DNA from: Bradyrhizobium sp. 132 | GTDB taxonomy: Bacteria; Pseudomonadota; Alphaproteobacteria; Rhizobiales; Xanthobacteraceae | Assembly (NCBI RefSeq): GCF_023074185.1 | Contig: NZ_JADPKY010000083.1 | Coordinates: forward strand, 1-43,400 | Length of the DNA stretch: 43,400 bases | Direction of reading: 5' to 3' | Part shown: piece by piece, positions 9,037-18,152 of the stretch | Layout of the letters: every line of letters begins with the position of its first letter | Position numbering within the stretch: the first letter of the stretch is position 1 | Program-made: the position numbers and the translations under genes | The notes under the pieces: generated by a model | Seen by the model: only the letters and a program-made list of their open reading frames with translations | What the model was told of the DNA's origin: nothing | The model's database searches: none

Positions 9037-9050
9037 GTGACTCTCCGCTG

Positions 9051-9461
9051 TCAGGCAGCCTCGAATGGGGAATCGATCGTGGCGCCGGCCAGGATGGCCT
9101 GCTCCACCGGAAACAGCGCCCGGATCCGCTTGAGCGCTTCGAAGTAACGGGTTGCTCCGACCAGTTCGTCGACCGCGCCAAGTCCGAGCAGCATCTCGTG
9201 GCTCTCGCACACCGCGATCAGGGCTGCGTGATGCTGCCCGTAAAGCGCCGAAGCATCCCGGACGTCGGTCGGATTCATCAGCATCAGCTGGACGATGAAA
9301 TAGAGCTGCCGCAGCGCCGTGGTGGCGTCGGAGGCCTGCATGATCTGCCCTTCGAGCAGGAACATCACGTCGTTGACGAGCTCGACGGAGACCTTGCGGT
9401 CCACGCGCAGCACCGCGCCGTTGATGTAGACCCGTTCGCCCGCCCGCAAGGATATCTTCAT
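9051..9461 (-). CDS. flbT: FlbT, post-transcriptional regulator of flagellin
   Basis: The 136-residue product begins MKISLRAGERVYINGAVLR, the conserved FlbT N-terminus, and continues with LEGQIMQASDATTALRQLYF. In Caulobacter, FlbT binds the 5' leader of flagellin mRNA and destabilises it when the hook is incomplete. The ATG at 9461 overlaps the flaF stop by one base (TGATG). Its likely targets are the two flagellin leaders at about 21704-21782 and 22887-22970, which share a structure involving the ribosome binding site. Confidence 0.93.
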   Translation of the reverse strand: MKISLRAGERVYINGAVLRVDRKVSVELVNDVMFLLEGQIMQASDATTALRQLYFIVQLMLMNPTDVRDASALYGQHHAALIAVCESHEMLLGLGAVDELVGATRYFEALKRIRALFPVEQAILAGATIDSPFEAA

Positions 9462-9805
9462 CAAAGAGCGTCTCGGATCAGGCGGTTGATTTCGATGAGC
9501 TGCATCACGTCGTTCGACCTCTCTTCGCGAAGGCGGTCGGCTTCCTTGACGACCCACAGGCCGATCGAGATGATGTCGGCGCGCAGCTTGACCGGAAGTC
9601 CGTTTTCCGGATGCGCGAGATCCTCGATGAAGATCGTCCACAGCCGCCGCACATAGAGCAGGCTCTCGACCAGATCCTCGATGCTGAAGCGGTCTTTCTG
9701 GATCCGCTCGAGCCGGTCGATGCCGAGGCTGAGCGCCTGCCGCTCGCGGCCCCGCGCTTCATATCCGCTCTCGTCGACGACCGCTTCATAGGCTTCAAAC
9801 GTCAT
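9461..9805 (-). CDS. flaF: FlaF, flagellin synthesis and secretion factor
   Basis: The 114-residue product matches the FlaF family: an N-terminal Y-E-A-V region, then LSLGIDRLERIQ and the signature LYVRRLWTIFIEDLAHPEN (about 51-69). FlaF is known from alphaproteobacteria, where it acts opposite to FlbT and is needed for flagellin translation or export. The two genes are adjacent and coupled here. Upstream, flgL ends 46 bp away. Confidence 0.93.
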   Translation of the reverse strand: MTFEAYEAVVDESGYEARGRERQALSLGIDRLERIQKDRFSIEDLVESLLYVRRLWTIFIEDLAHPENGLPVKLRADIISIGLWVVKEADRLREERSNDVMQLIEINRLIRDAL

Positions 9806-9851
9806 CAGGACAACTCTGCCTTACAAAGGAGGCTTCTCAAAAGTACTTGGC

Positions 9852-10898
9852 TCAGAGGTAGTTGATGAGGCTGATCTGCTGGAGCTGCGATGTCAGCGCC
9901 AGCGCTGTCTTGATCTGGGTTTGCAGCGTATTGACCCGGACCGAGGCCTCGGTCGGGTCGACCGCCTCCATCTTGACGATCTGGTTGTTGAGGATGTCCT
10001 GCTGCAGCTTCAGCCTATCGGTCGCGCCGGTGATCCGCTGCTGGACCGTGCCGATGTTGCCGCCGAGGGTAGCAAGGTCACTGATGGCGTTTCCGACAAG
10101 GCCGATAGCCTTGTCCACGACGACCTGGAACGTCGCTTGGTCCAGGTTCACGTTCCCGAGATCCGCCATCATGGTGTAGGCCTCGGCGAGCTTGCGGAAG
10201 CCTGGCTGATTGGCGCTGACGGAGGTATCGGCGATCTCGGTCGTGGAGATACGGCTTTGCATGACCTGGTCGGTAGCCGACGACCAGTTGGTGTCCCAGG
10301 CCGGGCTCGCGAACTCGGCATCGAAGGTGGTGTCGAGGAAGGTCTGCATCTGGGCCGGGGTGATGCTGCTCACGCTGGCAGAAGACTGGGCAAAGCCGAA
10401 GGTCGCGAGGAAATCCGCATCGACCTGGTTCTTGCTGGCCGAGCCCGCGGTGTAGGCCGTGATCGGCGTGTTCTGCGTGTTGATGCCCGAGAAAAGAGAC
10501 GAGCCGTTATAGGAGACGTTCAGCGCGCCAATCAGATCCTGGAGGTTGGAGGACGCGGGCGGCAGGATGATCCGCCCGCCGCCGTCGGTACTGCGGGCCG
10601 CGATCAGGTCCTTGAGGAAGTCCGTTGCGGTCGAACCAAGCTGGGTGATCCGGCTCTGCGTTATGTCCAGGCGTCCCGAGACCAGCCCGTTGGTATCGAC
10701 GAGCTGATCGGCGAAGCTCAGGTCCGCTCGCAGGGTGACGTCGCTTCCCGTCGTGGCACCAAGCTCGAGGCCAACGTCGGCAAAGCGGCCGGTGGTGGCT
10801 TCCTTCGAAGCCTTGGCGAGCGCCGCCTGATTGTTGGTAACCGAGGACCTCAGCGACGAAGACAGCATCAAAGTCGAGATGTAGTTCGCGCTCATCAT
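9852..10898 (-). CDS. flgL: FlgL, hook-filament junction protein
   Basis: The 348-residue product has flagellin-like helical ends: N-terminal SSSLRSSVTNNQAALAKASK followed by EATTGRFADVG, and a C-terminal helix ending QLQQISLINYL. The central part is beta-rich and variable. This is the layout of FlgL, which sits between FlgK and the filament and is exported by the type III apparatus. The start (MMSANYIST) lies 3 bp after the flgK stop. Confidence 0.92.
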   Translation of the reverse strand: MMSANYISTLMLSSSLRSSVTNNQAALAKASKEATTGRFADVGLELGATTGSDVTLRADLSFADQLVDTNGLVSGRLDITQSRITQLGSTATDFLKDLIAARSTDGGGRIILPPASSNLQDLIGALNVSYNGSSLFSGINTQNTPITAYTAGSASKNQVDADFLATFGFAQSSASVSSITPAQMQTFLDTTFDAEFASPAWDTNWSSATDQVMQSRISTTEIADTSVSANQPGFRKLAEAYTMMADLGNVNLDQATFQVVVDKAIGLVGNAISDLATLGGNIGTVQQRITGATDRLKLQQDILNNQIVKMEAVDPTEASVRVNTLQTQIKTALALTSQLQQISLINYL

Positions 10899-10901
10899 GA
10901 C

Positions 10902-12377
10902 TTAATTCCCCACAGCAGCCAGCAGGCTCTGCAACATCTCGTCGACGGTGGAAATGATCTTCGACGAGGCCGAATAGGTCCGCTCGACCTGGAGCATCAG
11001 CGACATCTCGTCGTCCATGTTGACGCCGTTGACGTTGGACAGCGCCGCGGTGCTACGGTCGAGCAGCGTGTTCTGGTAGGTGACGTTGTCGTTCGCGGCC
11101 GTGCGCTGACTTTCGATCCAGCTCGCCGAGGACGACGCGAAGTCGATCAAGCTGCCGTTCGGCTTGCCTTGCGTGGTTGCATCGAACGGCTGCGACGCAT
11201 CCATGTTGCCGATGAGCTGCTGCAGCCGGGTCGAGTAGCCGGCGTTGCCGGCGGTGTTGTATTGATATGCGGCATTGCCGCTGATCGCGCCGTCGCGCAG
11301 CAGATTGGGGTTGCCGCCCTGAACAGGGTCGACCGAAGCGGCCACACTGATCAAGCCGGCCAAGCCGACCGAGACGGTGGCGCTCGCCGGCATCGCCGGC
11401 GCACCCGGATAGGTGAACAGGCCGGGGACGTCCGGCAGCGCGGCGCCGGACTGGTCGACTTCCTTGAAGGCGTCGACCAGGCCGCGTGCGACTTCGTCAA
11501 GCTGGCTCTGATACGTGACCGTGGCGTTGTCACGCAACTCGGCGAGGCCGGCGAGCTTGCCGGACTTGAGCGGCATGACGGAATTCGCGCCGGTCACGGG
11601 TACGCCGTCGATGTAGACGGCATTGCCCGTCGTGCCAGCAGTGTAGGCGTTGGTCGGGGAAAAACTCACCGCGCGCGCCGTCTTGTCGAACAGAACGACA
11701 CCGCTATCGGCATAGAGCGCCGCGTCGCCGTTGGGACGGATCGACATCGTGACGCCGAGTTCTTGCGACAGTTTCGAGACGATGCTGTCGCGCTGGTCGA
11801 GGTAGTCGGTGACGTCGTCGCCGGAGATCGTACCCTTCACGATCGCGGTGTTCACGCTCTGGAACTGGGAGAGCAACTGATTGATATTCTGAACCGACGT
11901 ATTCATGTCGGCATCCGCGCCCTCACGAACCGACTGCACGGTTTGGGTCGCCTGGTTTAGCGCCGTCGCCATGTCCTGGGCGGACGCGACCGCCGCCTGC
12001 GCCAGCGTGGTGTTGTCCGGGGCGTTGGCATATTGCTGGAGCGCCTTCTTCAACGCATTGAGCTGCGCCGTCGGCGACTGGTCGAGCTCCGGATCGTCGA
12101 CCGTCGAGGCCGCGATCTTCTGGAGACCGTCATAGATCGCGCTCTGCTTGCTAGACGACGAAGTCGCGGTCAGGACGTTGGTGTACAAGCCGCTGCTGGC
12201 GGCGCGCTGGATCGCCGCGACGTAGACGCCAGCACCGGGGTGATTGTCCAGCACGGTGAACTTGCGCGAATAGCCGGTGGCGGTGGCCCCGGCGATGTTG
12301 CGCGAGATGACCGACGACTGGATGCCCGACGTCATCAGCGAGGAGCGGGCGGATTCGAGAGCGGCGGTAAGGTTCAT
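10902..12377 (-). CDS. flgK: FlgK, hook-filament junction protein
   Basis: The 491-residue product starts MNLTAALESARSSLMTSGIQ, then SRNIAGATATGYSRK, a typical hook-associated N-terminus. It carries YLDQRDSIVSKLSQELGV (about 186-203), the well-conserved FlgK segment. The C-terminal helix (NMDDEMSLMLQVERTYSASS) matches the axial-protein family. FlgK joins hook and filament. It follows flgE after 34 bp. Length is slightly below the enteric 547 residues, reflecting a smaller central domain. Confidence 0.95.
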   Translation of the reverse strand: MNLTAALESARSSLMTSGIQSSVISRNIAGATATGYSRKFTVLDNHPGAGVYVAAIQRAASSGLYTNVLTATSSSSKQSAIYDGLQKIAASTVDDPELDQSPTAQLNALKKALQQYANAPDNTTLAQAAVASAQDMATALNQATQTVQSVREGADADMNTSVQNINQLLSQFQSVNTAIVKGTISGDDVTDYLDQRDSIVSKLSQELGVTMSIRPNGDAALYADSGVVLFDKTARAVSFSPTNAYTAGTTGNAVYIDGVPVTGANSVMPLKSGKLAGLAELRDNATVTYQSQLDEVARGLVDAFKEVDQSGAALPDVPGLFTYPGAPAMPASATVSVGLAGLISVAASVDPVQGGNPNLLRDGAISGNAAYQYNTAGNAGYSTRLQQLIGNMDASQPFDATTQGKPNGSLIDFASSSASWIESQRTAANDNVTYQNTLLDRSTAALSNVNGVNMDDEMSLMLQVERTYSASSKIISTVDEMLQSLLAAVGN

Positions 12378-12411
12378 GATCTGCTCTTGCCGGGATCGAG
12401 CGCTGAGAGAC

Positions 12412-13638
12412 TCAGCGCTTCAGGTTGACGACGACATCCAGCAAGTCGGCGCCGGTCTGGAACGATTTCGAGTTCGCAGTGAAGCCGCGCTGCGCCTCGA
12501 TCATCGCAGTCAACTCGTCCGCCAGATCGACGTTCGAGTCTTCCAGAGCGCCCGACTGGATGGTGCCGAGCCCGCCCTGGCCGGCGAGGCCGACCTGCAC
12601 GTTTCCGGAATCCAGGTTCGGTGAATAGACGTTGCCGACTTCGGGCGTCAGATGGTCCGGGCTCGGAACGTTCGCGAGCGCGATCTGGAAGCTCGGCAGC
12701 TCGGTGCCGTTCTTGAGCACCGCGGTGACCACGCCCTTGTCGTCGATGTTCACCTTCTCCACCGCGGACGGGGCGTTGCCGTCGACCGTCGCCTTGAAGT
12801 CGAAGCTGGACGCGACCTGGGTCATGGCCGACAGATCCATGTTGAAGGACGAGCCGCCCGGGATGGTCACGGTGAGCGAGGTCGGGCTTGCGGCGGCGAG
12901 CTTGCCTTTGCCGGTCGCGGTGACATCGAAGGTGAAGGTATTGAGACCACCCGCGAGCGCGGTGCCGGTGGAAGAATCGTAGAGCTGGATCTGCCAGGTG
13001 TTCGCGGCGGTCTTCGCAGCATAGACGTCGACCGTCACCGCGTTGCCGATGTTGTCGTAAGTGACGACCGAGGTCTTCGACGTGTAAGCGCCGGGACCGG
13101 GTGGACCCGCGATGATCGCAGCGCTCGGATCGAGATTGGCATCGACAGCTGCCTTGGTCGAAGGCGACGCCTGGAGCGCCATCTGGTTGACGTTGATGAC
13201 CTGCAGGCCGCCGAAGCCGTTGGCGGCGACGGTGGGCGTGGCGCCGTTCGCGATGTTGTAGCCCATCAGCTGGAAGCCGGCGGAGTTGACGAGATTGCCC
13301 GTGCTGTCGGGCACGAACGCGCCGGCGCGCGTCAGGAAATTGTTGCCGTTCGGATCCTGCACGACGAAGAAGCCGTTGCCCTGCACCGCGAGGTCCGTCG
13401 CCGAGGTCGTGAACTGGTAATTGCCGGCATCGCTGATGGCGTAGCGGACCGTGGTCTCGACCGCGCCGGAATCGTAATTGCCCGAGCCGCTCTTCAGGAT
13501 CAGCGAGGAGAATTCGGTCGAAGCCCGCTTGTAGCCGGTGGTGTTGACGTTGGCGATGTTGTCCGACACCGTCGACAGCTTGTTGGACTGCGCGTTCATC
13601 CCGGAAACACCGGTGCGCATAACACCATACAGGCTCAT
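12412..13638 (-). CDS. flgE: FlgE, flagellar hook protein
   Basis: The 408-residue product begins MSLYGVMRTGVSGMNAQSNK, then VSDNIANVNTTGYKRA, the rod/hook N-terminal signature. It ends with EDSNVDLADELTAMIEAQRG followed by FTANSKSFQT, the C-terminal signature. The middle carries the FlgE D2-type domain. FlgE polymerises to form the hook. A strong ribosome binding site (GAAGGAG) precedes the ATG. A 96-bp gap separates it from the transglycosylase gene upstream, so a separate promoter is possible. Confidence 0.96.
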   Translation of the reverse strand: MSLYGVMRTGVSGMNAQSNKLSTVSDNIANVNTTGYKRASTEFSSLILKSGSGNYDSGAVETTVRYAISDAGNYQFTTSATDLAVQGNGFFVVQDPNGNNFLTRAGAFVPDSTGNLVNSAGFQLMGYNIANGATPTVAANGFGGLQVINVNQMALQASPSTKAAVDANLDPSAAIIAGPPGPGAYTSKTSVVTYDNIGNAVTVDVYAAKTAANTWQIQLYDSSTGTALAGGLNTFTFDVTATGKGKLAAASPTSLTVTIPGGSSFNMDLSAMTQVASSFDFKATVDGNAPSAVEKVNIDDKGVVTAVLKNGTELPSFQIALANVPSPDHLTPEVGNVYSPNLDSGNVQVGLAGQGGLGTIQSGALEDSNVDLADELTAMIEAQRGFTANSKSFQTGADLLDVVVNLKR

Positions 13639-13734
13639 GAATTGGGCTCCTTCGGTAGGTTGCAGTTACAATGGTGGTTGTTGCTTGCGCGGGGCTGATG
13701 GTGCGGAACGATGCACAACTTTGACGTCATCCCT

Positions 13735-14316
13735 TCAGGTCGTTTTCGGCTGACAGAACGAGCGCGCCTTATCGGTCCACGCGCCGAAGCCGCTCGAGAC
13801 CAGATGAGCGACGATATGACAGACGTAGCGCTTCTGCGCCGGCTGGTTGTTGGGGCCTGCATTGTAGCGGGCGACCGCCATGGTCCAGCTGCCCTCGCGT
13901 TGCTTCAGCTCCTTCAGGAAGCGCGCGGCGTAGTCGACGTTCCTGGCGGGATCGAACATCGCCCGCACCGACGCGAATTTGTCGCCGTGGTAATAGTGGT
14001 TGATCTGCATGCAACCGAGGTCGATCAGCTTGATCCCCTTGCTGCGCATGGATTCGAAATTCGCGATTGCGTCGTTCATGTCCTTGGCGAACACGGTCTG
14101 TCCTTCGGCGCCGAGCGCGTAAGGATAAAGCGCGCCGCGCCGCCCGGTCTCGGTGACGCCGACGGCATAGAGAATGCCGAGCGGAATTCCGTGCTGCTGA
14201 GACGCACGCGCCATCTCGCGCTCGCAGGGGCGCGAATTGTCGGTCGCCGCGGCCGCGGCGCCGGCGTTACAGATAAACAGGGCCGCGACGAATCTGCGGC
14301 GCCACGTCCTGGTCAT
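13735..14316 (-). CDS. Periplasmic lytic transglycosylase (SLT fold), probable rod-passage enzyme
   Basis: The 193-residue product has a signal peptide (about 1-24) and an SLT-type transglycosylase domain. The likely catalytic Glu is E56 in VGVTETG. The GCMQIN motif and the ARYNAGPNN motif are present at the expected order and spacing. Four cysteines in the mature part may form disulfides. It would open peptidoglycan for the rod, as SltF does in Rhodobacter together with a FlgJ lacking a muramidase domain; the FlgJ here (4526-5005) also lacks one. Its first 50 bp overlap the 3' end of fliK in another frame. Confidence 0.88.
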   Translation of the reverse strand: MTRTWRRRFVAALFICNAGAAAAATDNSRPCEREMARASQQHGIPLGILYAVGVTETGRRGALYPYALGAEGQTVFAKDMNDAIANFESMRSKGIKLIDLGCMQINHYYHGDKFASVRAMFDPARNVDYAARFLKELKQREGSWTMAVARYNAGPNNQPAQKRYVCHIVAHLVSSGFGAWTDKARSFCQPKTT

Positions 14317-15631
14317 GACGCGTCTCCTGGTTGAACTGGCGCTCCTGTCGGGCCTGTTTCGCACCGCCGTCCGACTGTCCCGACGAATTTCTCGCGCCGT
14401 CGAACGTGCCTTGCGACTGCGACGATGGCTGTTGCTGGCCCGAGAGCTGCGGCTGCGACTGACCGGAGCCGCTCTGGAATCCATCCAACGAGCCGTGCTG
14501 GACGGGCGCAACGTCGGCCACGTAGCCCGCCGACTGCATGAGCTCGCGGATCGAGTCGCGCTGCTGGTCAAGCATCTGGCTCGTGTCCTTGCGCTCGGCG
14601 GCGAGGTGGACGGACACCTCGTTGCCAACGAGACGAAGGCGCACGGTGACGTTGCCGAGCGTAGGCGGTTCGAGGTTGATGGTCAGGATCTTGAGCGGCT
14701 GGTCCGGCGCATTGGCTTGGGACGTTGCAAGATCTGGAGCTGCGGACGCCGTCGGCGCCGGAGATTCCTTCAGCTCGGCGACGACGGCATTGGCAACTTG
14801 GTGCGGAGCGTTGAACTGCGCCGGGGGCAGATGGGTCTCCTGCTGGACTACGGTGACCTTGGTCGTCTCGGGCAATGCATCCCGCGCCGAGGCCTTGGCA
14901 GCACGCTCGACATTGGCCGCAACGGCCTCGAAGCCGGGTGCCGTTGCCTTCGGCGATGGCTCGCCGTCTTGCGTCGATGTCGCCTGGGCGGCGGCCGTCG
15001 CGTGCGGAGCCGCGGCCTGCGAGTGCGCGGCGGTCGGAGCCACAGCAGATGGGCCGGAGTCGGCTGTCATCGTCTTCGCCATGCCCATGGCCTGAACTTC
15101 GCGCTTCGTCGTGGCAGACCGCCCGTCGCGCCCGGACGCATCGTTCTTGTCGCCCGCCGGTGCTTGCATCTGCGGTTGCGCGACCGGTCCGGCGGCGATC
15201 TCCTGTCCGACGATCACCGCAATGCTCGATTGGTTCTGGACGTCGGCCTGCCCGGTATGGTCGACAGGGACATGTTTCCCGGACGATTTGTCGGTCTTCT
15301 TGTCGGAAGATTTCTCGGTGGGCCTCTCGCTGGATCCTAGGGCCTCGGCCGCCGCGGGGCCTTCGTGCACCGTGTCGTCGTTCGCCTTGTCCTTCTCACT
15401 CTGGTGCGCCAGGCGCGTCCGCAGTGTTCCGGCTTTCACGGCCGTGTCGCCGCCCTCGTCGTTGAGCGCCCGCTTCGCGAGATTCGAGACGGTGTGCAGC
15501 AGATCGTTGAACGACGTGTCCGGCTGCGCTTTCGCCCCGGCGCTCTTGCCGGCGCGCGATGTGCCCCGCATGCTGAGGCTTTCGGCGAGGCCCGAAAAGA
15601 CCTGTCCGGAGGTTCCACTGAGCTTCGTCAT
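14267..15631 (-). CDS. fliK: FliK (rhizobial MotD-type), hook-length control protein
   Basis: The 454-residue product is long, hydrophilic and rich in Ala, Gln, Ser and Lys. Only the C-terminal region is conserved: LTINLEPPTLGNVTVRLRL (about 313-331) and DQQRDSIRELMQSAGY (about 352-367), the FliK C-terminal domain that switches export specificity from hook to filament. The product of this position in Sinorhizobium was first called MotD and later renamed FliK. The ATG at 15631 overlaps the motC stop as ATGA, and the 3' end overlaps the transglycosylase start by 50 bp. Confidence 0.88.
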   Translation of the reverse strand: MTKLSGTSGQVFSGLAESLSMRGTSRAGKSAGAKAQPDTSFNDLLHTVSNLAKRALNDEGGDTAVKAGTLRTRLAHQSEKDKANDDTVHEGPAAAEALGSSERPTEKSSDKKTDKSSGKHVPVDHTGQADVQNQSSIAVIVGQEIAAGPVAQPQMQAPAGDKNDASGRDGRSATTKREVQAMGMAKTMTADSGPSAVAPTAAHSQAAAPHATAAAQATSTQDGEPSPKATAPGFEAVAANVERAAKASARDALPETTKVTVVQQETHLPPAQFNAPHQVANAVVAELKESPAPTASAAPDLATSQANAPDQPLKILTINLEPPTLGNVTVRLRLVGNEVSVHLAAERKDTSQMLDQQRDSIRELMQSAGYVADVAPVQHGSLDGFQSGSGQSQPQLSGQQQPSSQSQGTFDGARNSSGQSDGGAKQARQERQFNQETRHDQDVAPQIRRGPVYL

Positions 15632-16830
15632 GGACGGCGATCCCTGGTGAGAAGCTCGAGTTCGCCGAGCTGCTTCTGTGCGCGCATAAGCGTTGCGGTC
15701 GACGATGCGAGATCGATGCGCGCCGGCGTGACCGGAGGCTTGTCGGCTGCGGCGGCGGATTCGCCGGCGAATGGCTTGCGAACGTCGAGTGCGAGCTGCA
15801 CCGTTGCATTGAGCAAGGGAATGTCGCGCTCGGGCAGCTTCGACCGGTCGAGCGCCTTCAACTCGGCAAGACCACCGTCATATTCGTCGGTGAGCGCCCG
15901 CGACACGCCGCGGAACAAATGCGCCCGTTCGCGATCCGCTGAAGCATCGGCGCTGAGCGTCAGCGCGCGCTGGCCGGCAAGCCGGGTTACGACGAGACCT
16001 CCGCGCGCCATCGCGGCGCGCGCGATCACGAGATAGAGCTTGAGGCGGCTCGCGCGATCGATCTGCTCCAGCAAAGTGGTGATCCGCGCAAACCGGCGCT
16101 CATCGAGCGCGAGGCTCGATTGCGTCAGGCCGGTGGAAAAGCGCTGCCAGAAGTCGCCGGCATAGACCGAGTTGCCGTAGTGGCGGATATAGGCCAGCGT
16201 CAAGAACTCGAACTTGTCGAAGTCCTCGGCTTGCCCGACCAGCAGGATCTCGCGCCGCAGTGCGGCCTCCTCCACCAATGTGCCCGGCAAGAGCAAGCGC
16301 GCGTCATCCAGACGCTCGATCGCGAGCGATGCTTCGGCGCGTGCGAACAACGCGCCCTGGACCAGCGCGACCTGTCCGCCCAGGCCCGACGGAATCGTCC
16401 GGGGCTTGACGTCCTTGAGCAGCTCGCGCGCTTCGTCCTGACGGCCCTCGACATAGGCGAGTGCGCCATCGAACAGCCGCCCGTCGACGTTCAGCTTGTC
16501 GCGCGGCAACTTGCGGACGATTTGCGGCCCGCCGCCGCTGAGCAGGTAGATGACGACGGCTTGGCCGTTCTGCGGGTTGCTCCACACGCCCGGATCGGCG
16601 GCGAGAAATTTCTCGCCGATCTGCCGGATCAACGCGATGTGGTTGCCATGCGCCGCGGTATCGCCGTTGGCGATGCCGTCCTGCACGGCCTGCAATGCGC
16701 GAACGAGCTCATATGGCTCGCCCGATGTCGATGCCGCCGGGGCCAGAGTCGGTGCCGGCTCGGCAAATGCGCCTGCCGCCGTGAACGGCAGCAGCATCAG
16801 CAGCGTTGCGCGGAGAACAGGCCCGATCAA
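15628..16830 (-). CDS. motC: MotC, periplasmic motility protein
   Basis: The 400-residue product has a signal peptide (TTG-initiated, cleavage probably after AGAFA) and a helical, repeat-like body. It resembles rhizobial MotC, a periplasmic protein that interacts with MotB and is needed for flagellar rotation. The TTG at 16830 sits in a TTGA overlap with the motB stop and gives a complete signal peptide; the internal ATG at 16797 would truncate it. The motB-motC-fliK order is as in Sinorhizobium. MotE, the MotC-stabilising protein, is encoded at 25043-25804. Confidence 0.88.
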   Translation of the reverse strand: MIGPVLRATLLMLLPFTAAGAFAEPAPTLAPAASTSGEPYELVRALQAVQDGIANGDTAAHGNHIALIRQIGEKFLAADPGVWSNPQNGQAVVIYLLSGGGPQIVRKLPRDKLNVDGRLFDGALAYVEGRQDEARELLKDVKPRTIPSGLGGQVALVQGALFARAEASLAIERLDDARLLLPGTLVEEAALRREILLVGQAEDFDKFEFLTLAYIRHYGNSVYAGDFWQRFSTGLTQSSLALDERRFARITTLLEQIDRASRLKLYLVIARAAMARGGLVVTRLAGQRALTLSADASADRERAHLFRGVSRALTDEYDGGLAELKALDRSKLPERDIPLLNATVQLALDVRKPFAGESAAAADKPPVTPARIDLASSTATLMRAQKQLGELELLTRDRRP

Positions 16831-18146
16831 GGACGCTTCTCCCGGACCAGGATCTCGATCCGGCGATTTTGCGCGGCCGCCGGATCGTTTTGGAGTTTCG
16901 GCCGTCGATCGGCATAACCCTCGACATGCTCGATGCGCTGCGCATCGACGCCGGAGCGGATCAGCATGTAGTAGGCCATCTGCGCACGGGCCGTCGACAG
17001 CCGCCAATTGTCGTAGGTCTCCGAGCGGTATGGCCGATTGTCGGTGTGGCTGCGGACGATGATCATGCCGGGACGCTTCGTCAGCAGCGGACCGATCTTG
17101 TCGATTACACGGATGAGTTCGGGCCGCGGTTCAGCCGAGCCGCGCGCGAACATGCCGAAGCTCGCGTCGTCGGTCAGGCTGATCAGCAGGCCTTCCTCGA
17201 CCTGACGCACCTCAGCCACCGGTCCCGCGCCGGCCTTGACATCCGACAGCGCCTCCGCGATCGCCGACTGAAGCTGCTTGACCGTCGGTTGCTGCGTCTG
17301 AGCCGCGTCGCGCGGCTCGGATTCCTTCGTCGTATCGTTGGGACGCGGCTGCGCGGCGGCGTTGGCTTGAAGACCAGCCTGGGTGCCCGGCTGCGTGCTC
17401 CCTTCGCGTGAAGACTGCGAGGGCGCGGGCCCCGGCGGCAGCAGGGGCGACAGGCTTGCGGACGACGCATCGGCGTTCGGAGCCACGCTTCCGGCGGCAT
17501 CGTCCTGCTTGGCCCGGCGCGCCTGCGGCTCGCCAGGGCCGGACGCTGTGTCGCGCGCGGACGCATTCGGCTTGGGCTCGCTCTCCATGATGCGATCGGC
17601 ATCCTTGGATGCCTGTGGCGCAAGCTTCCAATAACCGGGATCGAAGGGATCGCGGTAGGCGTCGCCGCCCTTGAGTCCCTCCTCTTCGGCGGAGGTCAGA
17701 GCGCCGGCGCGCCGCTGGCCCGAGGCCTGGTTTGCGCTGCTGGCGATCTCGGCGAGCGTCGTGTAGGGATCGCGGAACAGGACCTTCTCCTCGTAGAAGG
17801 GCGGCTTCTCGGCCGTCGGAGAGTCACCGCGACGTTCCTCGCTCGGTCCTGCCGGCTGACGCCTGCCGTCCTGGCCTTCGAACGACGACGGCTCTTTCTT
17901 GGAGAGGTCTTTGAGGCCTTTCGGGGCAGGCGCGTTCTCCGCGAGCATGATCGGATTGAAATAGCTCGCGACCACCTGCTTCTGATCCTGGTTGAGTGCA
18001 TTGATCAGCCACATGACCAGGAAGAACGCCATCATCGCGGTCATGAAGTCCGCATAGGCGATCTTCCAGACGCCGCCGTGCGGCTTCTCGTCGTCGAAGG
18101 CGCTCCGCCGGCGGATGATGACGAGCTCTGATTTGACCTCATTCAT
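16827..18146 (-). CDS. motB: MotB, flagellar stator with peptidoglycan-binding domain
   Basis: The 439-residue product has a single membrane segment (about 27-50) carrying the essential acidic residue in IAYADFMTAMMAF (D33), then a long Ala/Pro/Ser-rich linker with low complexity (about 65-285). A C-terminal OmpA-like domain follows (about 300-435, SHTDNRP and RRIEILV). It forms the proton-conducting stator with MotA (33348-34250). The linker is longer than in enteric MotB (308 residues), as expected for rhizobial systems with MotC. It is followed by the TTGA overlap into motC. Confidence 0.95.
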   Translation of the reverse strand: MNEVKSELVIIRRRSAFDDEKPHGGVWKIAYADFMTAMMAFFLVMWLINALNQDQKQVVASYFNPIMLAENAPAPKGLKDLSKKEPSSFEGQDGRRQPAGPSEERRGDSPTAEKPPFYEEKVLFRDPYTTLAEIASSANQASGQRRAGALTSAEEEGLKGGDAYRDPFDPGYWKLAPQASKDADRIMESEPKPNASARDTASGPGEPQARRAKQDDAAGSVAPNADASSASLSPLLPPGPAPSQSSREGSTQPGTQAGLQANAAAQPRPNDTTKESEPRDAAQTQQPTVKQLQSAIAEALSDVKAGAGPVAEVRQVEEGLLISLTDDASFGMFARGSAEPRPELIRVIDKIGPLLTKRPGMIIVRSHTDNRPYRSETYDNWRLSTARAQMAYYMLIRSGVDAQRIEHVEGYADRRPKLQNDPAAAQNRRIEILVREKRP

Positions 18147-18152
18147 GACGGG

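Noticed and set aside
9921..11960. Very long plus-strand open frame (679 codons) opposite flgL and flgK
   Set aside because: It mirrors the codon pattern of the opposite genes, is rich in Arg/Gly/Asp/Val low-complexity sequence and matches no family; typical shadow frame in GC-rich DNA.
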